64,000 bases of DNA from Flavobacteriaceae bacterium. Lineage in GTDB: Bacteria; Bacteroidota; Bacteroidia; Flavobacteriales; Flavobacteriaceae. The stretch's first letter is position 1; each line of letters begins with the position of its first letter. Location of the stretch: positions 64,001 through 128,000 of the forward strand of contig JASBUG010000037.1 in assembly GCA_030148025.1 (NCBI GenBank), written 5' to 3'. The notes under the pieces were generated by a model, which saw only the letters and a list, made by a program, of their open reading frames with translations, was not told the DNA's origin and did no database searches. A program made the translations under genes and the position numbers. Below, piece by piece: positions 25,323 to 33,750 of this stretch.

Positions 25323-28127
25323 ATGAGAAAAAACTTATTTATTTTTTTACTAGGAATTTTTTCAGTTTCTGCAGCTTTTGCGCAACAAACTATTGTAAGA
25401 GGTAGTGTAAAAGATGCGGCTACTAACCAACCTATTCCCGATGTAAAAATTACGATTGAAGAAACCTTGCAATCTACTAAAACAGATGCAAATGGTGAGT
25501 TTAGTTTTACAACAAATGTACCACTAGGCGAGCAAGTTTTAAATGTATCTAAAGCAGGATATATCACAGCTCGATATCCAATTGTGGTTAATGAAGGTAG
25601 AACAGTTAATATTGAAGACATGTCTTTAAATATTGATGTGTCTGATTCGGCTGATTTGTTTACAATAACACTTTCTGATGATGAACTTAATGACGATACT
25701 AGTGGTGCAGATAATATTTCTGGATTGCTACAGTCTTCTAGAGATGTGTTTTTAAGAACTGCAGCCTTTGAATTTGGATCTTCATTTTTTAGAGTGAGAG
25801 GATTAGATTCAGAAAATGGAACAGTGCTTATTAATGGTGTTGAAATGAACAAAATGTTTAATGGAAGACCACAATGGAGCAACTGGGGCGGTTTAAATGA
25901 TGTGTTGAGAAATCAAGAATTTACAAATGGCTTAGCGCCATCATCTTACAATTTTGGAGGTATTCTTGGTACAACAAATATGAATGTAAGAGCTTCAAAG
26001 TATAGAAAAGGTGGACGTATTACTTATTCATCATCTAATAGAAGTTATACAAATAGAATGATGGCATCTTATTCTTCTGGTATTGTTAAAGGAGGATGGG
26101 CTTACTCGATGTCTTTAGGAAGACGTTGGGGAAATGAAGGTTATCAAGATGCAACGTTATATGATGCTAATTCTTTTTTCCTTTCTATTGAAAAGAGAAT
26201 TAACGATAAGCATAGCTTAAACTTTACTAGTTTTTACGCTCCTAATAGAAGAGGAAAGTCGTCTCCAAATACTCAGGAGGTTTATGACTTAAAAGGAATT
26301 AAGTATAATGAATATTGGGGCTGGCAAGATGGCGAAAAGCGTAATTCAAGAATTAAGAGAATTGAAGAGCCTGTGTTTATGTTAAATCACTATTGGAATA
26401 TTAGTGATAAAACCACTTTAAATACTAATGTAGCTTATCAATTTGGTGAACTTGGGAATAGCCGTTTAGATTATGGAGGTACAAGATTAAATGGAGATGA
26501 TATTATTATTGGAGGTGGCTCTAACCCAAGTCCAGCATATTATCAAAAACTTCCTAGTTTTTGGTTAGCACAGGAAGATGGTCCAAATTATGAGCAAGCG
26601 TACTTGCAAGAGCAACGTTTTATTAATGATGGACAGATAGACTGGAGAAGCATGTATCAAGCCAATAGAGAGAATACGGGAGGACTTTCTACTTACATGC
26701 TTTATGAAGACAGAAGTGATGATACAGAATTTAAAGCAAATACTATATTAAATACCGAAATTAATGAGAATATAACTTTTAACGGAGGGATTAATTATAA
26801 GAAACTAAAGTCTGAGAACTTTGCAGAAGTACTTGATCTTCTTGGAGGTCAAGGATATTTAAATGTAGATTCTTTTGATGGGCTACAGTACAATACTTTA
26901 AACCCAAATTTAGTTGTTGGTAGAGGCGATAAGTTTAAGTACAATTATAATTTATTTGCTGATGTTATTGGAGCTTATGCGCAAGCTCTATTTAAATACA
27001 ACAAAGTAGATTTTTATCTATCTGGAAGTTATACAAATACACAATACCAAAGAGAAGGGTTGTACGAACATGAGGCTTATGCTGGCAACTCATTTGGTAA
27101 AGGAGAAAAAGTTAAGTTTAATGGTTATGGTTTAAAAGGAGGACTTACCTATAAACTTACAGGGAAGCATTTATTTGATGTAAATGCAGCATACATTTCA
27201 AAAGCTCCATCATTAAGAAATACCTTCTCAAATTCAAGAGAGAACCATAATATTGTTGGGTTTAGTAATGGTATAAGTGTTACTGGAAAAGATATTACCG
27301 AAGAAAAAATAACATCAGTCGATGCGAGTTATATTTATAGGTCTCCAATAGTTAAAGCAAGATTAACAGGATTTTATACTAAAATGGAAGATGCTAATGA
27401 AATATCATTCTTCTTTGCAGATGGTTTAGGAGGTGATAACAGTTCATTTATTCAAGAGGTTTTACAAGGTATAGACAAAAAACATATTGGCGCCGAAATT
27501 GGAATTGAGGCACAAGTAACACCAACTATTAAATTGAAAGGAGCAGCGTCTATTGGACAATATACTTACGATAATAACCCGGATTTATATGTTACTTCAG
27601 ATGATTTTGCAAATACTAACGGATTTGAATATTATGGAAAATCTTATATAAAAGATTATAAAATAGCTGGAGGGCCACAACATGCTGCTTCAGTTGGATT
27701 TGAATATAGAGATCCAGATTACTGGTGGGTTGGAGCAACAACAAACTTCTTCTCTAATACTTATTTAGATATTAGTCCTATTTTAAGAACACAAAACTTC
27801 TATCAAGATAGCGACGGGTTACCATTTAACGATTATGACCCTGCATTGGCAAGAGAATTATTAAAACAGGAAGAGTTTGATGATTATATGACTGTAAACC
27901 TAATTGGTGGTAAATCTTGGAAAATAGGTGATTACTTTGTTGGATTCTTTGCAAGTGTAAATAACCTTTTAGACAAGCAATTTAAAACAGGAGGGTTTGA
28001 ACAAGGACGAAATGCCAATTACAGACAATTAAGAGATGATGTAAATGCACCTAAGCGTGTATTCGGACCAAAGTATTGGTATGGTAGAGGAACAACATAC
28101 TTTATGAATGTATATTTTAGATTCTAA
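25323..28127 (+). CDS. TonB-dependent receptor with carboxypeptidase-regulatory domain
   Basis: The ATG at 25323 gives a clean signal peptide MRKNLFIFLLGIFSVSAAFA; a GTG two codons earlier is also in frame. A carboxypeptidase-like beta domain follows (about residues 24-105, TIVRGSVKDAATNQPIPDV). Then come a plug containing FRVRGLDSENGTVLINGVEM and a large beta-barrel ending in FMNVYFRF, the terminal Phe typical of outer-membrane barrels. A DUF5689 lipoprotein gene follows 61 bases later. That gene and the flanking EEP genes suggest nucleic acids, nucleotides or their phosphate as cargo, which is an inference from context. Confidence 0.93.
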   Translation: MRKNLFIFLLGIFSVSAAFAQQTIVRGSVKDAATNQPIPDVKITIEETLQSTKTDANGEFSFTTNVPLGEQVLNVSKAGYITARYPIVVNEGRTVNIEDMSLNIDVSDSADLFTITLSDDELNDDTSGADNISGLLQSSRDVFLRTAAFEFGSSFFRVRGLDSENGTVLINGVEMNKMFNGRPQWSNWGGLNDVLRNQEFTNGLAPSSYNFGGILGTTNMNVRASKYRKGGRITYSSSNRSYTNRMMASYSSGIVKGGWAYSMSLGRRWGNEGYQDATLYDANSFFLSIEKRINDKHSLNFTSFYAPNRRGKSSPNTQEVYDLKGIKYNEYWGWQDGEKRNSRIKRIEEPVFMLNHYWNISDKTTLNTNVAYQFGELGNSRLDYGGTRLNGDDIIIGGGSNPSPAYYQKLPSFWLAQEDGPNYEQAYLQEQRFINDGQIDWRSMYQANRENTGGLSTYMLYEDRSDDTEFKANTILNTEINENITFNGGINYKKLKSENFAEVLDLLGGQGYLNVDSFDGLQYNTLNPNLVVGRGDKFKYNYNLFADVIGAYAQALFKYNKVDFYLSGSYTNTQYQREGLYEHEAYAGNSFGKGEKVKFNGYGLKGGLTYKLTGKHLFDVNAAYISKAPSLRNTFSNSRENHNIVGFSNGISVTGKDITEEKITSVDASYIYRSPIVKARLTGFYTKMEDANEISFFFADGLGGDNSSFIQEVLQGIDKKHIGAEIGIEAQVTPTIKLKGAASIGQYTYDNNPDLYVTSDDFANTNGFEYYGKSYIKDYKIAGGPQHAASVGFEYRDPDYWWVGATTNFFSNTYLDISPILRTQNFYQDSDGLPFNDYDPALARELLKQEEFDDYMTVNLIGGKSWKIGDYFVGFFASVNNLLDKQFKTGGFEQGRNANYRQLRDDVNAPKRVFGPKYWYGRGTTYFMNVYFRF

Positions 28128-28188
28128 CAAACAACTATAAAAACAAAATTTTTGAATGTTAAGCATTCATGAAACAAAAAATAATATT

Positions 28189-29526
28189 ATGAACAAAATG
28201 AATAAATTTTTAAGTGTAATTGCCATTGTGTTTTTAGGCACTTTAGCATCTTGTGTTCAAGATGATGATTATGGTATTCCGCCAGTAGCGGTTAGCAATA
28301 CAGAATTGGTTACAAATACCAATATTGGTTTAATTAAAGATATGTTTACTGGAAACTTAGTTTCTTTTTCTGGTGATAATGCTGGGTTAATTGTTTCTGG
28401 GTATGTAGTGTCTAACGATGAGTCTGGAAACTTCTATAAAACTTTAATAATTCAAGATGCTCCAGAAAACCCAACGGCAGCTATTCAAATTGATGTAGAT
28501 GTTACATCGTTATTTTCATTTTACAAACCAGGACGTAAAATCTATATTAAACTAGATGGTTTAGGAATGGATGAGCAAAACGGTGTTTTACACATTGGAG
28601 AGGTTGTAAATGGTGAAGTTGAACGAATTTCTAGTGCAGATTACCAAGAGTATATTGTTAGGTCTTCAGAGGTGGCTGTTTTAACTCCTATGGTAATAAC
28701 ACCTGCTGAATTTTCAGATGATCTAATAAATATGCTAGTTCAAATTGACGATATGCAATTAAGAAGCGAAGATTTAGGGAGTGCTTATGCTAATGTAGAC
28801 AATACGTTTTCGGTAAATAGATATTTAAAGAATTGTACAGATGAGTCTGAAACTATTTTAAGAAATAGTGGTTTTTCAGATTTTAAAAATCAATTATTCC
28901 CTGAAGGAAGAGGGTCTATTACAGCTGTATTTAGTAAATACAATTCTAGTTACCAGTTATTCATTAGAGATACTGAAGATGTAGATTTCACTGAAAACAG
29001 ATGTGATCCTGTTTTTGAAGAAACATTCTCTGATGCTATTGATGGTTCTAATTTAAATAATCCTGGATGGATAAACTATGCTGAAGAAGGTGGAGAGCTT
29101 TGGACAGAGCAAGTTTATAGTGGCAATGGTTATGCAGAATTCTCTGCATTTAATTCAGGAGATGCTAGTAATATTGGGTGGTTAATTTCTCCTGGAATTG
29201 ATATGGATGCTCAAGATGGAGAAATGTTATCATTCCAAACAGAATACGCATATCCAGATGCTGGACATTATCCATTAGAGGTTTTTATATCTACTGATTT
29301 TGATGGAACTGAAGCTGGTATAGCAACGGCAACTTGGGAGCCAGTAATGGCAACAATTGCTCACCCAGATAATACACCAGATTGGTTTACTTGGGTAGAT
29401 TCTGGAAATATAGATATTTCTGGGTATTCAGGAACGTTATATGTTGCATTTAAGTATACAGGAAGTGATACTGCAAACCAAAACAGTACAATTCACGTAG
29501 AAAATGTTAAGGTATTTGTACCTTAA
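28189..29526 (+). CDS. DUF5689 lipoprotein with C-terminal choice-of-anchor/jelly-roll domain
   Basis: The ATG at 28189 is preferred over 28156 because it starts a lipoprotein signal (MNKMNKFLSVIAIVFLGTLA then SC), giving 445 residues. The DUF5689 region (about residues 40-275) contains GLIVSGYVVSNDESGNFYKTL and PGRKIYIKLDGLG, a pattern like the OB-fold found in extracellular nucleases. The C-terminal part (about 285-445) is a choice-of-anchor-J type jelly roll (PGWINYAEEG, WLISPGIDMDA). It is probably a surface lipoprotein that works with the upstream receptor. A terminator follows directly. Confidence 0.87.
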   Translation: MNKMNKFLSVIAIVFLGTLASCVQDDDYGIPPVAVSNTELVTNTNIGLIKDMFTGNLVSFSGDNAGLIVSGYVVSNDESGNFYKTLIIQDAPENPTAAIQIDVDVTSLFSFYKPGRKIYIKLDGLGMDEQNGVLHIGEVVNGEVERISSADYQEYIVRSSEVAVLTPMVITPAEFSDDLINMLVQIDDMQLRSEDLGSAYANVDNTFSVNRYLKNCTDESETILRNSGFSDFKNQLFPEGRGSITAVFSKYNSSYQLFIRDTEDVDFTENRCDPVFEETFSDAIDGSNLNNPGWINYAEEGGELWTEQVYSGNGYAEFSAFNSGDASNIGWLISPGIDMDAQDGEMLSFQTEYAYPDAGHYPLEVFISTDFDGTEAGIATATWEPVMATIAHPDNTPDWFTWVDSGNIDISGYSGTLYVAFKYTGSDTANQNSTIHVENVKVFVP

Positions 29527-29549
29527 TAATAATTAGTAAAATAATATTA

Positions 29550-29578
29550 AAGCCGTATTTTTGATACGGCTTTTTTTA
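29550..29578 (+). terminator. terminator after the receptor/DUF5689 operon
   Basis: AGCCGTAT (29551-29558) and ATACGGCT (29564-29571) form a perfect stem with a five-base loop, followed by T7. Confidence 0.9.
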
Positions 29579-29587
29579 TTCATTGAA

Positions 29588-29965
29588 ATGACAGTTTTCG
29601 ACCAACTAGCGTTACATATATTTAACCATTATAAAGCACGATTTAAGCAAAAAGCAAATGCTATTGCAGTGTTTTATAGTTCTTTTCTACAATCATCTAT
29701 ATTACTTCTATTAGGAGTTTTTTTTGCAACTTTTTTTAAACAAATGAAAGTAGATACGATGTCCTTAAGTAAAGCTTGGACATTATATGTAATTGCAGTG
29801 ATACTTATTTATTTTAAAAACTGGATGAGTTTCACTGGTAAAAAACGTAATGTTCTTAACGCTAAACGAGGTAAAAGAAAAACACAATCTTATAATATTT
29901 GGGTGTTATGGTTAATTCCCTTAGCATGTATAGCATTAGCAATTTTATTGCTTAAAAAAGCTTAA
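29588..29965 (+). CDS. small membrane protein of unknown function
   Basis: The open frame extends to a TTG at 29561 inside the preceding terminator. The ATG at 29588 is therefore taken as the start, giving 125 residues. Three hydrophobic helices are visible (about residues 30-50, 60-78 and 100-122), with a basic loop KKRNVLNAKRGKRKTQ between the second and third. No known motif was recognised. The gene ends convergently with the cytoplasmic EEP gene, overlapping it by 4 bases. Confidence 0.75.
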   Translation: MTVFDQLALHIFNHYKARFKQKANAIAVFYSSFLQSSILLLLGVFFATFFKQMKVDTMSLSKAWTLYVIAVILIYFKNWMSFTGKKRNVLNAKRGKRKTQSYNIWVLWLIPLACIALAILLLKKA

Positions 29966-30921
29966 GAGCGCTTTAAATGAATATAGACTGGAAAGTGGTC
30001 GCTATATCCACCTTTGTATTTTCTCCCAACAAAGGTTCTAAACGGATTGCCTTTAAATTTCCCTTTATATTGTCGTAAAAACTCCTCATCAAAAATATTG
30101 GCTTTAGAGAAGCTATGACTTCCTTTTTTATACTCAAAGAAGTTTGTAGTAAACAATATTTGATCGAATAAATTCCACTGACGTCTGTGACTTAAGCTAC
30201 CACGTGCAAACGACTTTAGTTTTTCCATTGGGTTGTATAGATCCTCCTGCTGTGTTAATTGCTTAATACTTTTATCTAAAGGGCCATCATTAAAATCGCC
30301 CATAACAATAATTTTAGCGTTCAAATCATTCAATTTCACCTTCTTTACTATCTCAATAACTTTAGAAGATGCTAATAATCGTGTAGGTTCACTTTCTTCA
30401 ACTCCCGATCGTCTCGAAGGCCAATGATTTACAATTATATAAAGTGTTTCTCCATTAAGGGTTCCTTTAACTAACAAAATATCTCTGGTATAATCTCTAC
30501 TTCCATCTTCATCAAACAGGTCTAAAGGGAATACTTCAGAGTTAATTACCTCAAATACCGTAGTGTCATAGATCATAGCAACATCAATACCGCGTTCATC
30601 TGGAGAATCGTAATGCACATAGTCGTAAGGCTTGTCTTTTAAAAATTTTGATTGTAGCAGATCATCTATTACTAATTTATTTTCTACCTCTGCAAGACCA
30701 ACAATACTAGGGTAATGTTTTGTAGTTTTTGAACCTATTTTAGAAATGGCGTATCCCAGTTTTCTAACTTTTTTTCGATAACGTTTCTCTGTCCATTTTT
30801 TTTCGGAATTAGGTAAAAATGCTTCATCATGAGTGTGTTTATCGTCAAAAGTATCGAATAAGTTTTCTAGATTGTAAAAGGCAACTGTAAAGTAATCTTT
30901 TTGTAATGGTGCTTCTGTCAT
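29962..30921 (-). CDS. endonuclease/exonuclease/phosphatase family protein, no signal peptide
   Basis: This 319-residue EEP protein is a paralogue of the secreted enzyme at 24131-25183. It has the same catalytic blocks: VAFYNLENLFDT, IVGLAEVENKLVIDDLL, YIIVNHWPSRRSGVE, VMGDFNDGP and GGYSDHFPVYI. It begins almost directly with the catalytic core and has no signal peptide, so it is predicted to be cytoplasmic. In frame upstream there are only 11 codons before stops, with no usual start. It is divergent from hflX. The natural substrate (nucleic acid or phosphoester) cannot be told from sequence. Confidence 0.9.
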   Translation of the reverse strand: MTEAPLQKDYFTVAFYNLENLFDTFDDKHTHDEAFLPNSEKKWTEKRYRKKVRKLGYAISKIGSKTTKHYPSIVGLAEVENKLVIDDLLQSKFLKDKPYDYVHYDSPDERGIDVAMIYDTTVFEVINSEVFPLDLFDEDGSRDYTRDILLVKGTLNGETLYIIVNHWPSRRSGVEESEPTRLLASSKVIEIVKKVKLNDLNAKIIVMGDFNDGPLDKSIKQLTQQEDLYNPMEKLKSFARGSLSHRRQWNLFDQILFTTNFFEYKKGSHSFSKANIFDEEFLRQYKGKFKGNPFRTFVGRKYKGGYSDHFPVYIHLKRS

Positions 30922-30994
30922 ACAAGATAAATATGAGCCTAAAATACTAAAATCTTATTAGCCTATAAGCTATAAAAGTCTGCATTTCAATTTG

Positions 30995-31002
30995 TACCTT
31001 TG
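30995..31002 (+). promoter_or_regulatory. hflX -7 promoter element
   Basis: TACCTTTG matches TAnnTTTG and ends 12 bases before the ATG at 31015. The predicted 5' leader is therefore only a few bases long. Confidence 0.55.
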
Positions 31003-31014
31003 CATCTTCATTAT

Positions 31015-32235
31015 ATGATAGAAAAGAAAGACATAGCATTAGAAAAAGCAGTTTTGGTTGGGATAATTACCAAAGAGCAAAACGAAGAACAATCTAAAGA
31101 GTATTTAGATGAGTTGGAGTTTTTGACGTATACTGCTGGAGGAGAAGTCGTAAAACGTTTTACTCAAAAAATGGACATGCCTAACCCTAAAACCTTTATT
31201 GGCACAGGGAAGATGGAGGATGTACAACACTTCATTAAAGAAAATGATATTGGAACTGCCATTTTCGATGATGAATTATCTCCTGCACAAGAGCGTAATA
31301 TTAGTAAGATTCTTAATTGTAAGGTATTGGATAGAACCAACCTTATTCTCGATATTTTTGCACAACGCGCACAAACAAGTTATGCCAGAACTCAAGTAGA
31401 ATTGGCACAATGTCAATATTTGTTACCACGACTTAAAGGAATGTGGACGCACTTAGAGCGTCAAAAAGGGGGAATTGGAATGCGTGGTCCTGGTGAAACC
31501 GAAATAGAGACTGATAGACGTATTGTTCGTGATAAAATAGCCTTGTTAAAAGATAAGATCAAAAAGATCGATAAGCAAATGGCTGTACAGCGTAGCAATC
31601 GTGGTAAGATGGTTCGTGTAGCATTAGTTGGATATACCAATGTTGGAAAATCTACCTTAATGAATACTGTTAGCAAATCGGAAGTGTTTGCAGAAAACAA
31701 ACTTTTTGCAACTTTAGATACAACTGTTAGAAAAGTAGTTGTAAAGAATTTACCATTTTTAATGAGTGATACCGTTGGGTTTATTAGAAAGCTTCCCACG
31801 CAATTGGTTGAGTCGTTTAAGAGTACGCTCGATGAGGTTAGAGAAGCAGATCTATTGCTGCATGTGGTAGATATCTCGCACCCAAATTTTGAAGAGCATA
31901 TAGCGTCTGTCAATACTATTTTAGGTGAAATACACAGCTTAGATAAGCCAACCATTATGGTGTTTAATAAGATTGATGCTTACGAAGCAGAACCTTTTGA
32001 TGATACCGATCTAATAGCTGTAAGAACCAAAGCTAATTATTCTTTAGAGGAATGGAAAAAGACTTGGATGTCTAAAATGGGAGATAATGCTCTATTTATC
32101 TCTGCTTTAAATAAAGAGAACTTAGAAGATTTTAGAAAACGTGTATATAATGAAGTTAGAAAGATACATATTACACGTTTTCCGTATAATCATTTCCTGT
32201 ATTCGGAATATGATGAAACAGGAAAAGAAGTATAA
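31015..32235 (+). CDS. hflX: ribosome-associated GTPase HflX
   Basis: HflX binds 50S/70S ribosomes and can split stalled or hibernating ribosomes during stress. The start is set at the ATG at 31015 (MIEKKDIALEKAVLVG, 406 residues); a TTG at 31000 is in frame but lies in the promoter. Residues up to about 190 form the HflX-specific nucleotide-binding and helical domains, with GTGKMEDVQHFI and RTNLILDIFAQRAQT. The G domain has VGYTNVGKSTLMN (P-loop), SDTVGFIRKLP (G3) and FNKID (G4). A strong terminator follows. Confidence 0.96.
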   Translation: MIEKKDIALEKAVLVGIITKEQNEEQSKEYLDELEFLTYTAGGEVVKRFTQKMDMPNPKTFIGTGKMEDVQHFIKENDIGTAIFDDELSPAQERNISKILNCKVLDRTNLILDIFAQRAQTSYARTQVELAQCQYLLPRLKGMWTHLERQKGGIGMRGPGETEIETDRRIVRDKIALLKDKIKKIDKQMAVQRSNRGKMVRVALVGYTNVGKSTLMNTVSKSEVFAENKLFATLDTTVRKVVVKNLPFLMSDTVGFIRKLPTQLVESFKSTLDEVREADLLLHVVDISHPNFEEHIASVNTILGEIHSLDKPTIMVFNKIDAYEAEPFDDTDLIAVRTKANYSLEEWKKTWMSKMGDNALFISALNKENLEDFRKRVYNEVRKIHITRFPYNHFLYSEYDETGKEV

Positions 32236-32265
32236 AAAAAGCACCTTTTAAAGGTGCTTTTTTAT
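32234..32265. terminator. bidirectional terminator between hflX and the DUF3078 gene
   Basis: AGCACCTTT (32240-32248) and AAAGGTGCT (32250-32258) are inverted repeats flanked by A7 and T6 runs. Confidence 0.85.
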
Positions 32266-32283
32266 TTTGTATATAGTCTATAT

Positions 32284-33132
32284 CTAGAATCCATAATTAA
32301 TCCCTAAACCAAATACCTCTCTTGTTTGAAATCCTTCAAAGGCATTATCGTCATAAATAGTTTGGAAAGCCAAATTAGCCGATAAGTATTTGTTGATTTT
32401 CATTACAATATTCATTGTGTAATCAATATCTATATTTTGAGGATCTTCTAAGTAGTTAGAATATAGGTTTAAAATATTCTCCATCGATACATTTTCCATT
32501 AGATTAACTTTGTAATAACCGCTTACAGAAGCTCCAAATTCAAAACGCGTACTTTTACCTTCTTCTACTCCAAAATATGCTTCCATTGGTAATGTAAGAT
32601 CTTTGTCTACGATTACAAGCTTAGATGTAGCTGGTGCAATATTCACTTTTAAGTTGTCGCTTTTTTTCCAAAGCATACCAGGTCCAAATTGTAAGAATGC
32701 AGGCGATAAGAATTTTGTTGGGCCATCGGTATCTCCATCAAGATCATCAGCAAACTGCGTTTTAAAGTTTAAAAATGCAGAGTAATACCAATTACCAGAT
32801 GCTTTTTTTCCTAATAAAGAATTCCACTCTAATCTATCGTCAGATTTTTGCGTATCCTGACCTTTAATTTTAGTAATTCCAAATGCAGCAATCAATTTAT
32901 TGTCCCAAGTCCAGTCTCCTTTTAATAAGTTGAAATCGTAGTTTAATCCTAATGTTCCAGAAATATTACTTTCTCCACCAGCGATCCAGTTGTCAAACGC
33001 CGATTGGTTTAATAAAAAAGAAATGTTTCCAGATTTTGTCCATCCATCTTTTGGGCCTTCCTCAGTATTGTCTTGAGCATAAGTTGTTGAAATTCCCATA
33101 AAAAGAGCTGTTAATAGCAATAATTTTTTCAT
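32284..33132 (-). CDS. DUF3078 domain-containing outer-membrane-type protein
   Basis: The 282-residue protein has a signal peptide (MKKLLLLTALFMGISTTYA). A DUF3078 domain follows, recognisable from DGWTKSGNISFLLNQSAFDNW, WTWDNKLIAAFGI and the late YSNYLEDPQNIDIDYTM segment. DUF3078 proteins are predicted beta-barrels of Bacteroidota of unknown function. The sequence ends LGINYGF, which fits an outer-membrane barrel C-terminus. It is monocistronic with a near-consensus promoter. Confidence 0.88.
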   Translation of the reverse strand: MKKLLLLTALFMGISTTYAQDNTEEGPKDGWTKSGNISFLLNQSAFDNWIAGGESNISGTLGLNYDFNLLKGDWTWDNKLIAAFGITKIKGQDTQKSDDRLEWNSLLGKKASGNWYYSAFLNFKTQFADDLDGDTDGPTKFLSPAFLQFGPGMLWKKSDNLKVNIAPATSKLVIVDKDLTLPMEAYFGVEEGKSTRFEFGASVSGYYKVNLMENVSMENILNLYSNYLEDPQNIDIDYTMNIVMKINKYLSANLAFQTIYDDNAFEGFQTREVFGLGINYGF

Positions 33133-33164
33133 AATACCTTTTAGTTTTTAAATAAAAATGTCGG

Positions 33165-33195
33165 CAAATATACCATTAATGTCATACCTGCCAAA
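33165..33195 (-). promoter_or_regulatory. near-consensus promoter of the DUF3078 gene
   Basis: Read on the minus strand, TTTG (33195-33192) is followed after 19 bases by TATATTTG (33172-33165). This is an excellent match to the Bacteroidota TTTG-N19-TAnnTTTG promoter. The start codon lies 32 bases further on. Confidence 0.75.
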
Positions 33196-33246
33196 TCTTT
33201 ATAGGTAAGACACCTTATGGCAAGAACAGGTCACAATAAAAATAAG

Positions 33247-33750
33247 TTATTTTTTATAGAGTGGTACTGAAGAGCAAGCTTCACCATACATTACCGATTT
33301 TGCCACTGGTTTTAGCTTGTTTATAAGCATCATATAGGCATTTGTAGGAACTGGTTTGTTTGCACAACCTTTAATAATGGTAGGCTTGTCTTGATATTCA
33401 GATACATCCATGTTTTGAATGATATCCTGATATATTGAAGATTCTAATTGTTCCAGGTTGCCTAAAACAATGTGTTTGGCAAAAGGTTCTAAACAGGATG
33501 ATAACAACATAAATGCCCAAGCAGGAACAATAGCGTCGGTAGAACAGGTGATGGCTACGTAATTATCTTGATATTGTGACCAATCGTGTTCCTTTGCTTG
33601 AGTTCTAAAGTCTTTTTCACGTAATACTAAGCCTTCAAGTAACCAACCCTTAATATCAAACACAACGCGTTTGCCTTCAGGGTAGAAGTCTTCAAGATCT
33701 ATAGTAACCAGCTTACTGTTTGCAACTCTATTTATTATTTCGTCTGCCAT
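33247..33750 (-). CDS. DUF2480 family protein
   Basis: The 167-residue protein begins MADEIINRVANSKLVTIDLEDFYP and contains WLLEGLVLREKDFR and the Cys-bearing segments AITCSTDAIVPAWAFM and IIKGCANKPVPTNAY. These are typical of DUF2480, a family of unknown function confined to Bacteroidota that is regularly found near SUF genes. It is predicted cytoplasmic. Its start codon overlaps the stop of the HMG-CoA synthase gene by one base, making it the last gene of the sufE operon. The conserved cysteines hint at a metal or cluster role, but that is inference. Confidence 0.88.
   Translation of the reverse strand: MADEIINRVANSKLVTIDLEDFYPEGKRVVFDIKGWLLEGLVLREKDFRTQAKEHDWSQYQDNYVAITCSTDAIVPAWAFMLLSSCLEPFAKHIVLGNLEQLESSIYQDIIQNMDVSEYQDKPTIIKGCANKPVPTNAYMMLINKLKPVAKSVMYGEACSSVPLYKK

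Noticed and set aside
25289..25882. A 197-codon minus-strand frame opposite the start of the second TonB-dependent receptor.
   Set aside because: Low-complexity Ser/Thr/Leu composition and complete overlap with the signal peptide and plug region of a real receptor mark it as a shadow.
20298..28127. The two TonB-dependent receptors considered as SusC proteins of polysaccharide loci.
   Set aside because: No SusD-like partner, glycoside hydrolase or hybrid regulator is present; the first fits the Oar group and the second is next to nuclease-type genes.
30921..30954. In-frame upstream residues (ILGSYLSC) of the cytoplasmic EEP gene that look like the end of a lipobox.
   Set aside because: There is no ATG, GTG or TTG in the 11 codons before the stops, and the stretch is too short for a signal peptide; a similar N-terminus without signal is usual for this subgroup.
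31461..31955. A 164-codon frame on the minus strand opposite hflX.
   Set aside because: It lies entirely within hflX, shows no family motif and is the usual reverse-strand shadow of a well-conserved gene.
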